In this document: positions 14,716-22,069 of the stretch, piece after piece
How the letters are laid out: each line of letters begins with the position of its first letter
How positions within the stretch are numbered: position 1 is the first letter of the stretch
Source of the DNA: Acidilobaceae archaeon UBA158
GTDB taxonomy: Archaea > Thermoproteota > Thermoprotei_A > Sulfolobales > Acidilobaceae
Assembly: GCA_002506595.1 (NCBI GenBank)
Contig: DAXV01000002.1
Coordinates: 47,113 to 72,966 of the forward strand
Reading direction: 5' to 3'
Length of the DNA stretch: 25,854 nucleotides
Made by a program: the position numbers and the translations under genes
Notes under the pieces: generated by a model
Database searches by the model: none
What the model was told of the DNA's origin: nothing
What the model saw: the letters and a program-made list of their open reading frames with translations, nothing else

Positions 14716-16929
14716 TTGGGCGCTAGAGTAAAAGTAATATCAGAAATTGAAAAAATAATGGCTAATATAGAGCAAGTAAGAAATATAGGAGTTATAGCCC
14801 ATGTAGATCATGGTAAGACAACAACTAGCGATACATTATTAGCTGGTGCTGGAATTATTTCAGAAAGAGTTGCTGGAGATGCATTACTTTTAGACTACCT
14901 TAATGTAGAAAAAGAAAGAGAAATGACAGTTAAAGCTGCTAATGCAAGTTTGTATCATGAATACAATGGTAAGCCTTACGTTATTAATTTAATTGACACT
15001 CCAGGGCATGTAGATTTTACAGGTATGGTAACAAGAAGTCTTAGAGTATTGGATGGAGGTATAGTAGTTGTAGATTCTGCAGAAGGTGTTATGACACAAA
15101 CAGAAACAGTTTTAAGACAGGCACTTGAAGAAAGAGTTAAACCAGTTCTATTTATTAATAAAGTTGACAGATTAATAAAGGAATTAAAGTTCGGACCTCA
15201 ACAAATACAAGAAAGATTTGTAGAAATAATTAAAGATATTAATAATTTAATTGATATGTATGCAGAACCAGAATTTAAGAATAAATGGAAAATAAATCCA
15301 GCTGAAGGTAATGTTGCATTCGGTAGTGCAAAAGATAAGTGGGCATTAACTGTACCTGATGCAACAAAGAAAGGGATAACTTTCCAAAATATAATAGATG
15401 CTTATTCTTCCAATAACAAAGATAAAGTTGTGGAACTATTTAAAAAAGCACCAATATGGGATGCGCTATTAAATATGGTAGTAAAGTTTATACCAAATCC
15501 TAAAGAAGCACAAAAGTACAGAATACCAAAGATATGGAAAGGAAATCTTGACTCAGATTTAGGAAAGGCTATGATGGAAGCAGATCCTAATGGGCCTTTA
15601 GTATTTTATGCAAATGCTATTAAAGTAGAAAAGGCTGGAATAGTAGCGACTGGAAGAGTATTTTCTGGAACATTAGAGCCAGGTAAGGAAGTCTACATTG
15701 TTTCAGGTGATCGTACTGGAAGAATATTACAGGTAAGTTTATATATGGGTCCATTTAGGGAATTAACAGCTAAGATTCCTGCAGGTAATATAGGTGCATT
15801 AATGGGTATAGAAGGTTTAAAGTCGGGAGAAACACTAGTTGAAGTGTCATATAAATCACAGGCAGCACCTTTTGAGCAATTACATTATATTAGTGAGCCT
15901 GTAGTTACATCTGCAATAGAACCAGCAAAATTACAAGATTTGCCAAAAATGATAGATGCTCTTAAAAAATTAACATTAGAAGACCCGAATTTAGTTGTAA
16001 AAATAAATGAAGAAACAGGAGAATATCTAATATCAGGTATGGGACAGCTTCACTTAGAAATAGCCATGTGGATGCTAAAGGAATTATATGGAGTAGAGGT
16101 TAAGGCCACACCGCCAATAGTTGTTTATAGAGAATCAGTTAAGCAAAACAGTAAAATATTTGAAGGTAAGAGCCCCAATAAGCACAACAGATTCTACATA
16201 AGTGTAGAGCCTTTAAATGATGAGACAATTGATTTGATTCATAAAGGTCTCGTTAATGAAGACCAAGATCCTAAGGATAGGGCAAAAATATTGAGAGATA
16301 AAGCAAATTGGGATTATGATGAAGCGAGAAAAATATGGTCAATTGATGAAAATATCAATATATTTATTGATGCAACTTCCGGAGTTCAATATCTAAAAGA
16401 AGTAAAGGATACAATATTAGGTGGATTTAGGATAGCAGTAAAAGAAGGACCATTGGCGGCAGAACCTGTAAGAGGCCTTAAAGTTGTACTTCATGATGCA
16501 GAAATACATGAAGACCCTGTACACAGAGGTCCAGGCCAAATATATCCTGCTGTTAGAAATGCTATATGGGCTGCTATGTTAACTTCAAAACCAACATTAC
16601 TTGAACCGATACAGAAATTAGAAATCAAAGTCCCCATGGATTATCTAAGCCCAGTAACAGCAATAGTAACAAAGAAAAGAGGAAAAATATTAGACGTTAA
16701 GCAATCAGGAATGCAGGCAGTGGTTACAGCTGAAATACCTGTTGCAGAAAGCTTTGATATATCTCAAGAATTAAGAGGTTCAACAGCTGGTAAGGCATTT
16801 TGGGGAACAGAATTTAGTAGATGGGCACCAGTTCCAGATTCACTATTAGATGATTTAATCAAGAAAATAAGAGATAGGAAAGGATTACCTCCAAGGCCTC
16901 CGAAACTTGAGGATCTTTTAGGTCCTTGA
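14716..16929 (+). CDS. fusA: Translation elongation factor 2
   Basis: The ribosomal translocase aEF-2, 737 residues, usual length. The G domain has P-loop AHVDHGKT, DTPGHVDF and NKVD. The switch I segment reads REMTVKAAN (R68-E69-M70-T71): the essential Thr is kept, but Gly and Ile of the common RGIT form are replaced; Met at this place may be typical of its lineage. Domain IV has HEDPVHRGPGQ, in which His603 is the diphthamide-modified residue expected in archaeal EF-2. The C-terminal GRAFWGTEF-like segment appears as GKAFWGTEFSRWAPVPDS. TTG 14716 follows GGGTGGA by 5 nt. It converges with the JAMM gene, their stop codons being only a few bases apart. Confidence 0.97.
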   Translation: MGARVKVISEIEKIMANIEQVRNIGVIAHVDHGKTTTSDTLLAGAGIISERVAGDALLLDYLNVEKEREMTVKAANASLYHEYNGKPYVINLIDTPGHVDFTGMVTRSLRVLDGGIVVVDSAEGVMTQTETVLRQALEERVKPVLFINKVDRLIKELKFGPQQIQERFVEIIKDINNLIDMYAEPEFKNKWKINPAEGNVAFGSAKDKWALTVPDATKKGITFQNIIDAYSSNNKDKVVELFKKAPIWDALLNMVVKFIPNPKEAQKYRIPKIWKGNLDSDLGKAMMEADPNGPLVFYANAIKVEKAGIVATGRVFSGTLEPGKEVYIVSGDRTGRILQVSLYMGPFRELTAKIPAGNIGALMGIEGLKSGETLVEVSYKSQAAPFEQLHYISEPVVTSAIEPAKLQDLPKMIDALKKLTLEDPNLVVKINEETGEYLISGMGQLHLEIAMWMLKELYGVEVKATPPIVVYRESVKQNSKIFEGKSPNKHNRFYISVEPLNDETIDLIHKGLVNEDQDPKDRAKILRDKANWDYDEARKIWSIDENINIFIDATSGVQYLKEVKDTILGGFRIAVKEGPLAAEPVRGLKVVLHDAEIHEDPVHRGPGQIYPAVRNAIWAAMLTSKPTLLEPIQKLEIKVPMDYLSPVTAIVTKKRGKILDVKQSGMQAVVTAEIPVAESFDISQELRGSTAGKAFWGTEFSRWAPVPDSLLDDLIKKIRDRKGLPPRPPKLEDLLGP

Positions 16930-16932
16930 TAA

Positions 16933-17634
16933 TTAATAAACTATTTTAATAAATTTTATTGAATTTAAGTTTTCATATTTTCCTGTTTTTATATTTATAT
17001 AATCATCTTCTGTAACAAGACCTTGTCGATACATTACTAAAGCACAGCTATCTGTAGCAACAGCAGAGGCGAAACCTCCTTCAGAAAGCAAATCAAGTCC
17101 ACTATTAATATCTGGTATAGAAAATCCACAATGACCATTTGGGTGAGAATGCATATTATAAATTACCTTAACAAACGGTATTTTTACTCTTAGTAATTCC
17201 CCTTCTAAAATTGAAAGAGATCCATTGTAATCATATAGGAAAATATATTCTATATTTGTTGATGTTGTTTTCTGAGTAAAATAATTTATTATGCTTAAGT
17301 CTGTACGAAATGGTATATATGGAATAAAATCGTACAAATCTTTGATGCTTATGTAATTCTTTAGATTTTTATCATTTTTAATAATTATTTTTTTGTTATT
17401 TATTTCTTCTATATAATCTTCAAAATCCCATGGAGTATTAATTTTAAACTCTATTATATTATCTTTTAGCTTTTTTAAAAGATAATTCATATCATTTATT
17501 TTATATTCTACTTTTGCATCAAATAAATCATAATTATCATCATAAGTATCTTCTATCTTCAATATCATTTTATTTATAATTGACAATATCAAAGAAGCAT
17601 TTGTTATTCTTGTTTCTTGATATTTTTTGTTCAT
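16933..17634 (-). CDS. JAMM/MPN+ motif protein, probable metalloprotease or deubiquitinase-like
   Basis: A 233-residue protein with an intact JAMM zinc signature in its C-terminal half: an upstream Glu (LEGELLRVKIP), HSH in YNMHSHPNG, then seven residues and SIPD (HSHx7SxxD), at about residues 165-180. The first 120 residues are helical and Lys/Asn-rich, with no family I recognise. Catalytic JAMM proteins remove ubiquitin-like modifiers or process small sulfur-carrier proteins in archaea; which applies here is unknown. ATG 17632-17634 follows GGTGA, which overlaps the DUF371 stop codon, so the two are translationally coupled. It is the last gene of a five-gene minus-strand cluster and nearly abuts the EF-2 stop codon. 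Confidence 0.78.
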   Translation of the reverse strand: MNKKYQETRITNASLILSIINKMILKIEDTYDDNYDLFDAKVEYKINDMNYLLKKLKDNIIEFKINTPWDFEDYIEEINNKKIIIKNDKNLKNYISIKDLYDFIPYIPFRTDLSIINYFTQKTTSTNIEYIFLYDYNGSLSILEGELLRVKIPFVKVIYNMHSHPNGHCGFSIPDINSGLDLLSEGGFASAVATDSCALVMYRQGLVTEDDYINIKTGKYENLNSIKFIKIVY

Positions 17635-17638
17635 ATCA

Positions 17639-18085
17639 TCACCAGTTTTTTAATATAGTTGTTATCATAATTGTAAGTTCTTCACCTTTTTTAAGATCAT
17701 CAATTAATTTCCTATCAAGATCTGCAGCTGCTTTATTACTTCTTATTAGAGCCGTTGCAGGTTCTATATAACTACTTTTTCTAAATATTATTTTTGTTTC
17801 ACTATTAAGAATAAGATTGCTATCTCCATATCCTATTAAGCTGTCACAATATTTCTTTGAACAAAAAATTACTAATACCATATTACCCTTCTTTATGTTT
17901 TCTTTAAGCCAATTAGGAAAATTATTTACTGATATATTGGATTTTATCCCTATTATACAATCCCCTTTGGTCGTTAAATAATCATCTTTAGTAATCTCTA
18001 TGGTTGTTTTATGAGTTGCTTTTACATTTTCATGGCCATATGCTTTAAATACGAACCATTTAGACGTAAACTCATTTATTTGCAA
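17639..18085 (-). CDS. DUF371 family protein
   Basis: A 148-residue archaeal protein matching the DUF371 pattern as I know it: GHENVKATHKTTIEITK near the N-terminus, TTKGDCIIGIKS, and the C-terminal RKSSYIEPATALIRSNKAAADLDRKLI. The conserved GH, THxTT, GDCIxG and AAxDLDR blocks are all present, so it is a complete member. Function in the family is not established. The start appears to be TTG 18083-18085, just after the XPF stop codon, with a weak GGGTTGA site. It is 4 bases from XPF and 4 from the JAMM gene, so all three are surely co-transcribed. Confidence 0.82.
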   Translation of the reverse strand: MQINEFTSKWFVFKAYGHENVKATHKTTIEITKDDYLTTKGDCIIGIKSNISVNNFPNWLKENIKKGNMVLVIFCSKKYCDSLIGYGDSNLILNSETKIIFRKSSYIEPATALIRSNKAAADLDRKLIDDLKKGEELTIMITTILKNW

Positions 18086-18089
18086 ATTA

Positions 18090-18791
18090 TCAACCCTTAT
18101 CGTAATAATTTTCTAAAGTACTGCTTCCTTTAATATCTTTTTTATACGGTATTTTCATCAATTCTTTAATTTTTGATGCCTTTTTTTCACCTATTATGTT
18201 TGCAAGCTCTGATAAGCTTGAATTAAAAAACTTCTCTAGAGAGCCAAAATGCTCCAATATTTTTTCTGCACTCTTTTCTCCTATTCCTGGAAAGGATTGT
18301 AAGATGTATAGTTGCCATTGCCTATTATCGTCAATTTTAGGCTTCTTATGTATTGGAGAATCATTAATTTCTTTAGAAAAATTAGATTTTCTTGCTATCG
18401 ATTCTATATATTCTGCGGTCGAGAGTTGATCTAAACTCCATAGAACTTTAACATTAAATTCTAATATTAATGAAATTAATGCAGATTGAATTTGCTTTTC
18501 TCTATTTTTATAAAAAAGAAGTGATTTTCTAAAATCGCCTTCTACAATATATATAATATTATTATATTTTGATATCATTTTTTTAGCCTGTTCAAATAAT
18601 CTTCCATCAAATAATGATTTTATAAAATCATTAGAACTTTTTCTTTCTATAATTATATCGTCTGGTATTAAATAATCTCCTTCTTCTAATTGTCTTCTAA
18701 TAACCATTAATCCCAGTGATTCTAATATTTTTGGAACTCCAGATGCTTCCTCTCTTGAGTCAGCATAAACCCTATATTTTTTTGTTTCCAT
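18090..18791 (-). CDS. xpf: XPF/Rad1-type structure-specific endonuclease, short crenarchaeal form
   Basis: A nuclease of about 233 residues that cuts 3' flaps and branched DNA, working as a dimer with PCNA in crenarchaea. The catalytic core has VYADSREEAS, GDYLIPDDIIIERKSSNDF (the ERKxxxD motif) and DGRLFEQAKKM. A tandem helix-hairpin-helix follows: LQSFPGIGEKSAEKILEHFGS and IIGEKKASKIKEL. There is no N-terminal helicase, as expected for this lineage. The tail SSTLENYYDKG resembles a PIP box (xxLxxYY) whose usual leading Gln is Ser. ATG 18791 is preferred; a GTG at 18803 would overlap the end of the DHH gene. Only 4 bases separate the ends of neighbouring genes. Confidence 0.94.
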   Translation of the reverse strand: METKKYRVYADSREEASGVPKILESLGLMVIRRQLEEGDYLIPDDIIIERKSSNDFIKSLFDGRLFEQAKKMISKYNNIIYIVEGDFRKSLLFYKNREKQIQSALISLILEFNVKVLWSLDQLSTAEYIESIARKSNFSKEINDSPIHKKPKIDDNRQWQLYILQSFPGIGEKSAEKILEHFGSLEKFFNSSLSELANIIGEKKASKIKELMKIPYKKDIKGSSTLENYYDKG

Positions 18792-18795
18792 AACT

Positions 18796-19803
18796 TTATT
18801 CACTTTCTTTGCACATACTATTTATTAAATTAACTAAATAACTGAAAAATTTTTCTTTTTCTAGTATATTTCCATTTTTAAGAGTAACTATAGATGCTCC
18901 TATATGCCCTCCTCCTTCTCCATTATATTTTTCTGCAATAATTGTTGCTATATTTGAGGTATCGATCCCTTTCGCTATTGCTTTATACGACGCCTTTATA
19001 GAGATTCTAATATCTTCGCCTTCTTTATATTTAATGGTAAATGCTACATCAGCGCCATTTTGTATTAGTGTTCTTGATATTATTGATTCATAAGAACCTA
19101 CTTCTGTTAATGCAATTATTAAATTTCTGCAAATTTTTCCTATTAGTGCTCTTGATAAGCCTTTTAGTTTAGCCATTTTAACTGAAAAATCCTCTTCAAT
19201 TTCTCTAATAATATTATAATAAATTGAAATAGCCTTTTTATAATTATCATTTTTTATTAAATAGAGTAAAGATTCAAATGTTTTTTTATTTGCTCTATCC
19301 AATCTATTACTATCAAATAGAATTCCTAATATAGCTAATGTTGATACATTTTCTTTAAGATTTATATTTAATTTATTCGCAAAAGAAGAAACTATTTCAG
19401 TTGTAGAAGATGCCTCATCATCTATATAATAAAGCTTTGATAATTCAAAGACTTTTCCTTCATGATGATGGTCTATTAATATTAATGAAATTTTTTTATT
19501 TGAAATTAAGTTTATTACTTGCTCAATTCCAGCGCTATCTAATAAAATGAGTTTATCATAATTTGAATTGCATTCTCTTATTTCTATATTTAGTTCTCTT
19601 AAAGCAATAGTTGATTCTCTAGAGAGACCTTGTTTAAGATCAATGCAACATTTTTCATTATATCTTTTGCATATTTCATATGCAATTATTGATGAAGCTA
19701 TTGCATCTAAATCAGCGTTTGAGTGAAAGGAAATTGCTATGCTTCCTTCTTTTATTTCATTAATTAAATTATTTAAAAAATCATTAGAATTTGTTTTTAT
19801 CAA
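18796..19803 (-). CDS. DHH-family phosphoesterase (NrnA/RecJ-like)
   Basis: A 335-residue predicted Mn-dependent phosphoesterase or nanoRNase. The DHH domain has HSNADLDAIASS (motif I), LLDSAG, and IDHHHEG (the DHH motif), then DDEASSTTEI. The DHHA1 substrate domain near the C-terminus has EGGGHIGASI, the GGGH signature. Both domains are complete, so an active enzyme on oligonucleotides or cyclic-dinucleotide-type substrates is expected. The start is TTG 19803, with AGGT about 8 nt upstream, 15 bases after the prefoldin stop codon. Location between prefoldin and a repair nuclease suggests a nucleic-acid role, which is inference. RecJ-like GINS-associated nucleases are an alternative assignment. 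Confidence 0.87.
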   Translation of the reverse strand: MIKTNSNDFLNNLINEIKEGSIAISFHSNADLDAIASSIIAYEICKRYNEKCCIDLKQGLSRESTIALRELNIEIRECNSNYDKLILLDSAGIEQVINLISNKKISLILIDHHHEGKVFELSKLYYIDDEASSTTEIVSSFANKLNINLKENVSTLAILGILFDSNRLDRANKKTFESLLYLIKNDNYKKAISIYYNIIREIEEDFSVKMAKLKGLSRALIGKICRNLIIALTEVGSYESIISRTLIQNGADVAFTIKYKEGEDIRISIKASYKAIAKGIDTSNIATIIAEKYNGEGGGHIGASIVTLKNGNILEKEKFFSYLVNLINSMCKESE

Positions 19804-19818
19804 TATGATTTACCTATT

Positions 19819-20208
19819 TTAGCTACCTGCTCCTCCAATTCCAGTTTTTGTAACTGAGCCGCCAACTCCTGATAATAATTGTCTTAGTTCTATCGTAATT
19901 TTATCTATTTGTTCCTTTATCATTGATTCTTGATTTTTAAGTGCCTTAATCTTCAATTCTAGATCTTCTTTCCTTGTTTCTAATTCTTTTACTAGATCTT
20001 CTTTTTTGCTCTTTACTAATACAAATCCAGTCATTTTATATAATTCTGCCTCTGGCCCAAGTGATTGCAATTTTTCCAAAACCTTTTCAATTTCTCCTAA
20101 TGAAGATTCAGCATTCATCCTTTCTTGAACAACAACATTATATGAGTCTCTTAGTTGTAAATATTTATTATATTTAGCCTCTGCCTCAGGTGGAACTCTT
20201 TCTACCAA
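19819..20208 (-). CDS. pfdB: Prefoldin beta subunit
   Basis: A 129-residue cytosolic chaperone subunit; four beta and two alpha subunits make the jellyfish-shaped prefoldin that passes unfolded proteins to the thermosome. Two long heptad-rich coiled-coil helices (about residues 8-45 and 68-112) flank a short beta-hairpin segment with AELYKMTGFVLVKSKKEDLVKEL, the typical beta-prefoldin core. The tail is Gly/Ser-rich. The start is TTG 20206-20208, 5 nt after GGGGAG (20214-20219). It heads the five-gene minus-strand cluster. A TATA candidate (CTATAAATTTT on the minus strand, 20301-20291) would give a leader of about 60 nt. Confidence 0.93.
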   Translation of the reverse strand: MVERVPPEAEAKYNKYLQLRDSYNVVVQERMNAESSLGEIEKVLEKLQSLGPEAELYKMTGFVLVKSKKEDLVKELETRKEDLELKIKALKNQESMIKEQIDKITIELRQLLSGVGGSVTKTGIGGAGS

Positions 20209-20290
20209 ATTTTCTCCCCGAAATTTTGTGTAATAGGTCTTCCTTTTATTTTTACAACAGAATCTGTCTTTAGGTTTATTTGAGAAAACA

Positions 20291-20301
20291 AAAATTTATA
20301 G
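20291..20301 (-). promoter_or_regulatory. Candidate TATA box for the prefoldin cluster
   Basis: CTATAAATTTT on the minus strand lies about 85 bases upstream of the prefoldin start codon. Transcription would begin near 20268. It is the clearest TATA-like element on that side of the divergent region and lies about 35 bases from the inverted repeat. Confidence 0.4.
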
Positions 20302-20335
20302 TAAACAAAAGAATTTTATCATTATAATTAATTTG

Positions 20336-20363
20336 CAATTGTTAACTCCCCGGTTAACAATTG
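20336..20363. promoter_or_regulatory. Perfect 11-bp inverted repeat, candidate operator
   Basis: CAATTGTTAAC (20336-20346) and GTTAACAATTG (20353-20363) are exact inverted copies around a 6-base GC-rich spacer, TCCCCG. It stands in the intergenic region between the divergently transcribed prefoldin cluster and nuo operon, about 35 bases upstream of the prefoldin TATA candidate and about 90 bases upstream of the nuo TATA candidate. Such a dyad fits binding of a dimeric regulator; it could also fold into a stem if transcribed. The rest of this interval (20220-20335, 20364-20450) is plain AT-rich sequence with no gene or tRNA. Confidence 0.6.
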
Positions 20364-20451
20364 AAATCTTATTCTTTTTTACAATACTTAAAATTAATTA
20401 TAGTAAAAATAAATAATTTTAAACATTAATTACATGATTAAAAAGGTTAAA

Positions 20452-20460
20452 TTTAAAATA
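20452..20460 (+). promoter_or_regulatory. Candidate TATA box for the nuo operon
   Basis: TTTAAAATA is a reasonable archaeal TATA-like element. A start near 20480 would leave a leader of about 55 nt ending in the GGGTGGA ribosome-binding site (20522-20528). Other A/T elements nearby compete, so this is tentative. Confidence 0.35.
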
Positions 20461-20534
20461 ACTATACAGAACAAAGGCAAAAAGAATAAATAAAACTCCT
20501 AATACTTATTTGATACGTGAAGGGTGGATTTAAT

Positions 20535-20939
20535 TTGTCTATTGCGTATAATCCGTTAGTAATATCTGCTAATTCAATGATTATAGTTCCTATAGTAGTT
20601 TTATTATTACTAGTTGCCGTAATTTATCTATTAAAATGGCTTTTAAGAGCTAGCCCAGAAGTAGAAAAAACAGAGCCATATAAGAAAATACCATTTGAAT
20701 CATCAAATCCTCCAAAGGGAGTAGGTAAAGGAAAGGTACCATTTCAATATTTTGGTTATCTAGTAATGTTTTTATCATTGGAGCCTGCTGTAGTTCTTCT
20801 AACATTTATAAGTGTTGTTCCTAGGTCATTAATATCTCACACAATTTTATTATACTTAATATTAGTCTTAGTATTTGCACCTTTGTTAGCATATGCTACA
20901 TATGAGTCTAAGAAAATTAAAAATTGGATTTTAGATTAA
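20535..20939 (+). CDS. nuoA: Complex I subunit A
   Basis: A 134-residue membrane subunit of the quinone-reducing complex I. Three hydrophobic segments (MIIVPIVVLLLLVAVIYLL, QYFGYLVMFLSLEPAVVLLTF, HTILLYLILVLVFAPLLAYA) surround a loop with KIPFESSNPPKGVGKGKVPFQ that corresponds to the NuoA matrix/cytoplasmic loop (usually YECGxxP...RF). The loop lacks the Cys common in bacterial NuoA, as in several archaea. The Glu in LSLEPAVV matches the conserved acidic residue of helix 2. TTG 20535 lies 6 nt after GGGTGGA; the GTG at 20517 is not needed. First gene of the operon, 11 bases before nuoB. Confidence 0.86.
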   Translation: MSIAYNPLVISANSMIIVPIVVLLLLVAVIYLLKWLLRASPEVEKTEPYKKIPFESSNPPKGVGKGKVPFQYFGYLVMFLSLEPAVVLLTFISVVPRSLISHTILLYLILVLVFAPLLAYATYESKKIKNWILD

Positions 20940-20950
20940 GGTGATTTATT

Positions 20951-21586
20951 ATGAGCAAAAGTGAAAAAGGGAATGGAGAGGAAAAAGGTAAGGTTTATTT
21001 AGCAGATTTGGATACAGTTGCTGAAGAAGCAAAGCAAATGCTCATGAAGGGAACTATTGGTAAAATGGTTGATTGGGCTAATGCCTTTAGTTTATGGCCT
21101 GTCCACTTAATGACAAGTTGTTGTGGTTGTGAAATTGGAGCTGCATGGGGTCCGAGATTTGATAATGAAAGATATGGATCACTACCTTGGGTTTCACCTA
21201 GGCAGACTAATTTAATTATAGTAGAGGGTACTGTTACTAAAAAGATGGCATGTAGTGTGAGAATTACATGGGATCAGATGCCTTATCCAAAGTTTGCAGT
21301 AGCTATGGGTGCATGTTCTTTAGATGGAGGTATATTCTATAATAGCTATAATATAGTAAGGCCTTGGCAAGTTATACCAATAGATGTTTACATACCTGGC
21401 TGTCCTCCTAGACCGGAGGCAGTTTCAAGAGCCATTATTGAATTACAAAAATTATTAAGGAATAAATCCATCGCTTCCAAATGGATAACTGAATCAAAAC
21501 GTGAAGATATGAAGAATATTATACCTAAAGAGGATTTATGTGGTTGGAGGGGAGAAAAAGTTGATCTCCATACAAGATTCACTTAA
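20951..21586 (+). CDS. nuoB: Complex I subunit B (N2 iron-sulfur subunit)
   Basis: A 211-residue hydrophilic subunit carrying the terminal [4Fe-4S] cluster N2 that passes electrons to quinone. All ligands are present: the tandem cysteines of TSCCGCEIG, MGACSLDGG and IPGCPPRPEA. The N-terminal 30 residues are a charged extension. ATG 20951 follows AGGTGAT. The C-terminal end overlaps the start of nuoC by 26 bases, with the nuoC ribosome-binding site lying in nuoB codons, so their translation is coupled. Confidence 0.97.
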   Translation: MSKSEKGNGEEKGKVYLADLDTVAEEAKQMLMKGTIGKMVDWANAFSLWPVHLMTSCCGCEIGAAWGPRFDNERYGSLPWVSPRQTNLIIVEGTVTKKMACSVRITWDQMPYPKFAVAMGACSLDGGIFYNSYNIVRPWQVIPIDVYIPGCPPRPEAVSRAIIELQKLLRNKSIASKWITESKREDMKNIIPKEDLCGWRGEKVDLHTRFT

Positions 21587-22067
21587 AAATGTATTAAAGG
21601 ATAATATAATCAGTATAGAGCAAGCAAAGGGTTATATTGATGTATTGGTGCCAACAGATAAATTAGTAGATTCAGCAAAGAAGTTAAAGGAATTTGGTTT
21701 TGATCATGTAAAATCGGTAACGGCTGTTGACTATATAGCCAAGAAACAGTTTAAGATAACATATCATATTTCAAGTTATTTAAACGAGGAATTGTCAAAA
21801 TACATTATAGGTTTATCTACAATAATTAATAGAGACGATCCTCATTTACCCAGCTTATCTAAAATTTGGGTTAGCGCAGAATTTCAAGAAAGGGAAGTTT
21901 ATGAGTTCTTTGGCATAATATTTGATGATCATCCAGATTTGCGTTTGCTTTTATTAACGCCTGTAGTTGCTGCATTGAAACCATTAAGAAAAGACTTTGT
22001 TGTTAAAGAAGAGAGCGATAATATAGAGGTTGACTATGCAGCATATAATGCTACAAAGTGGTGGTAA
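21561..22067 (+). CDS. nuoC: Complex I subunit C (30-kDa subunit)
   Basis: A 168-residue subunit of the hydrophilic arm, structurally supporting NuoD. It holds the 30-kDa signature in EFQEREVYEFFGIIFDDHPDLR. The usual C-terminal extension is short, and the chain ends KWW. I start at TTG 21561, preceded by GGAGGGGAG (21546-21554) with 6-nt spacing, inside the end of nuoB; the GTG at 21540 would add seven residues containing that site. The stop codon is 2 bases before the nuoD ATG. Confidence 0.93.
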   Translation: MISIQDSLKNVLKDNIISIEQAKGYIDVLVPTDKLVDSAKKLKEFGFDHVKSVTAVDYIAKKQFKITYHISSYLNEELSKYIIGLSTIINRDDPHLPSLSKIWVSAEFQEREVYEFFGIIFDDHPDLRLLLLTPVVAALKPLRKDFVVKEESDNIEVDYAAYNATKWW

Positions 22068-22069
22068 TT

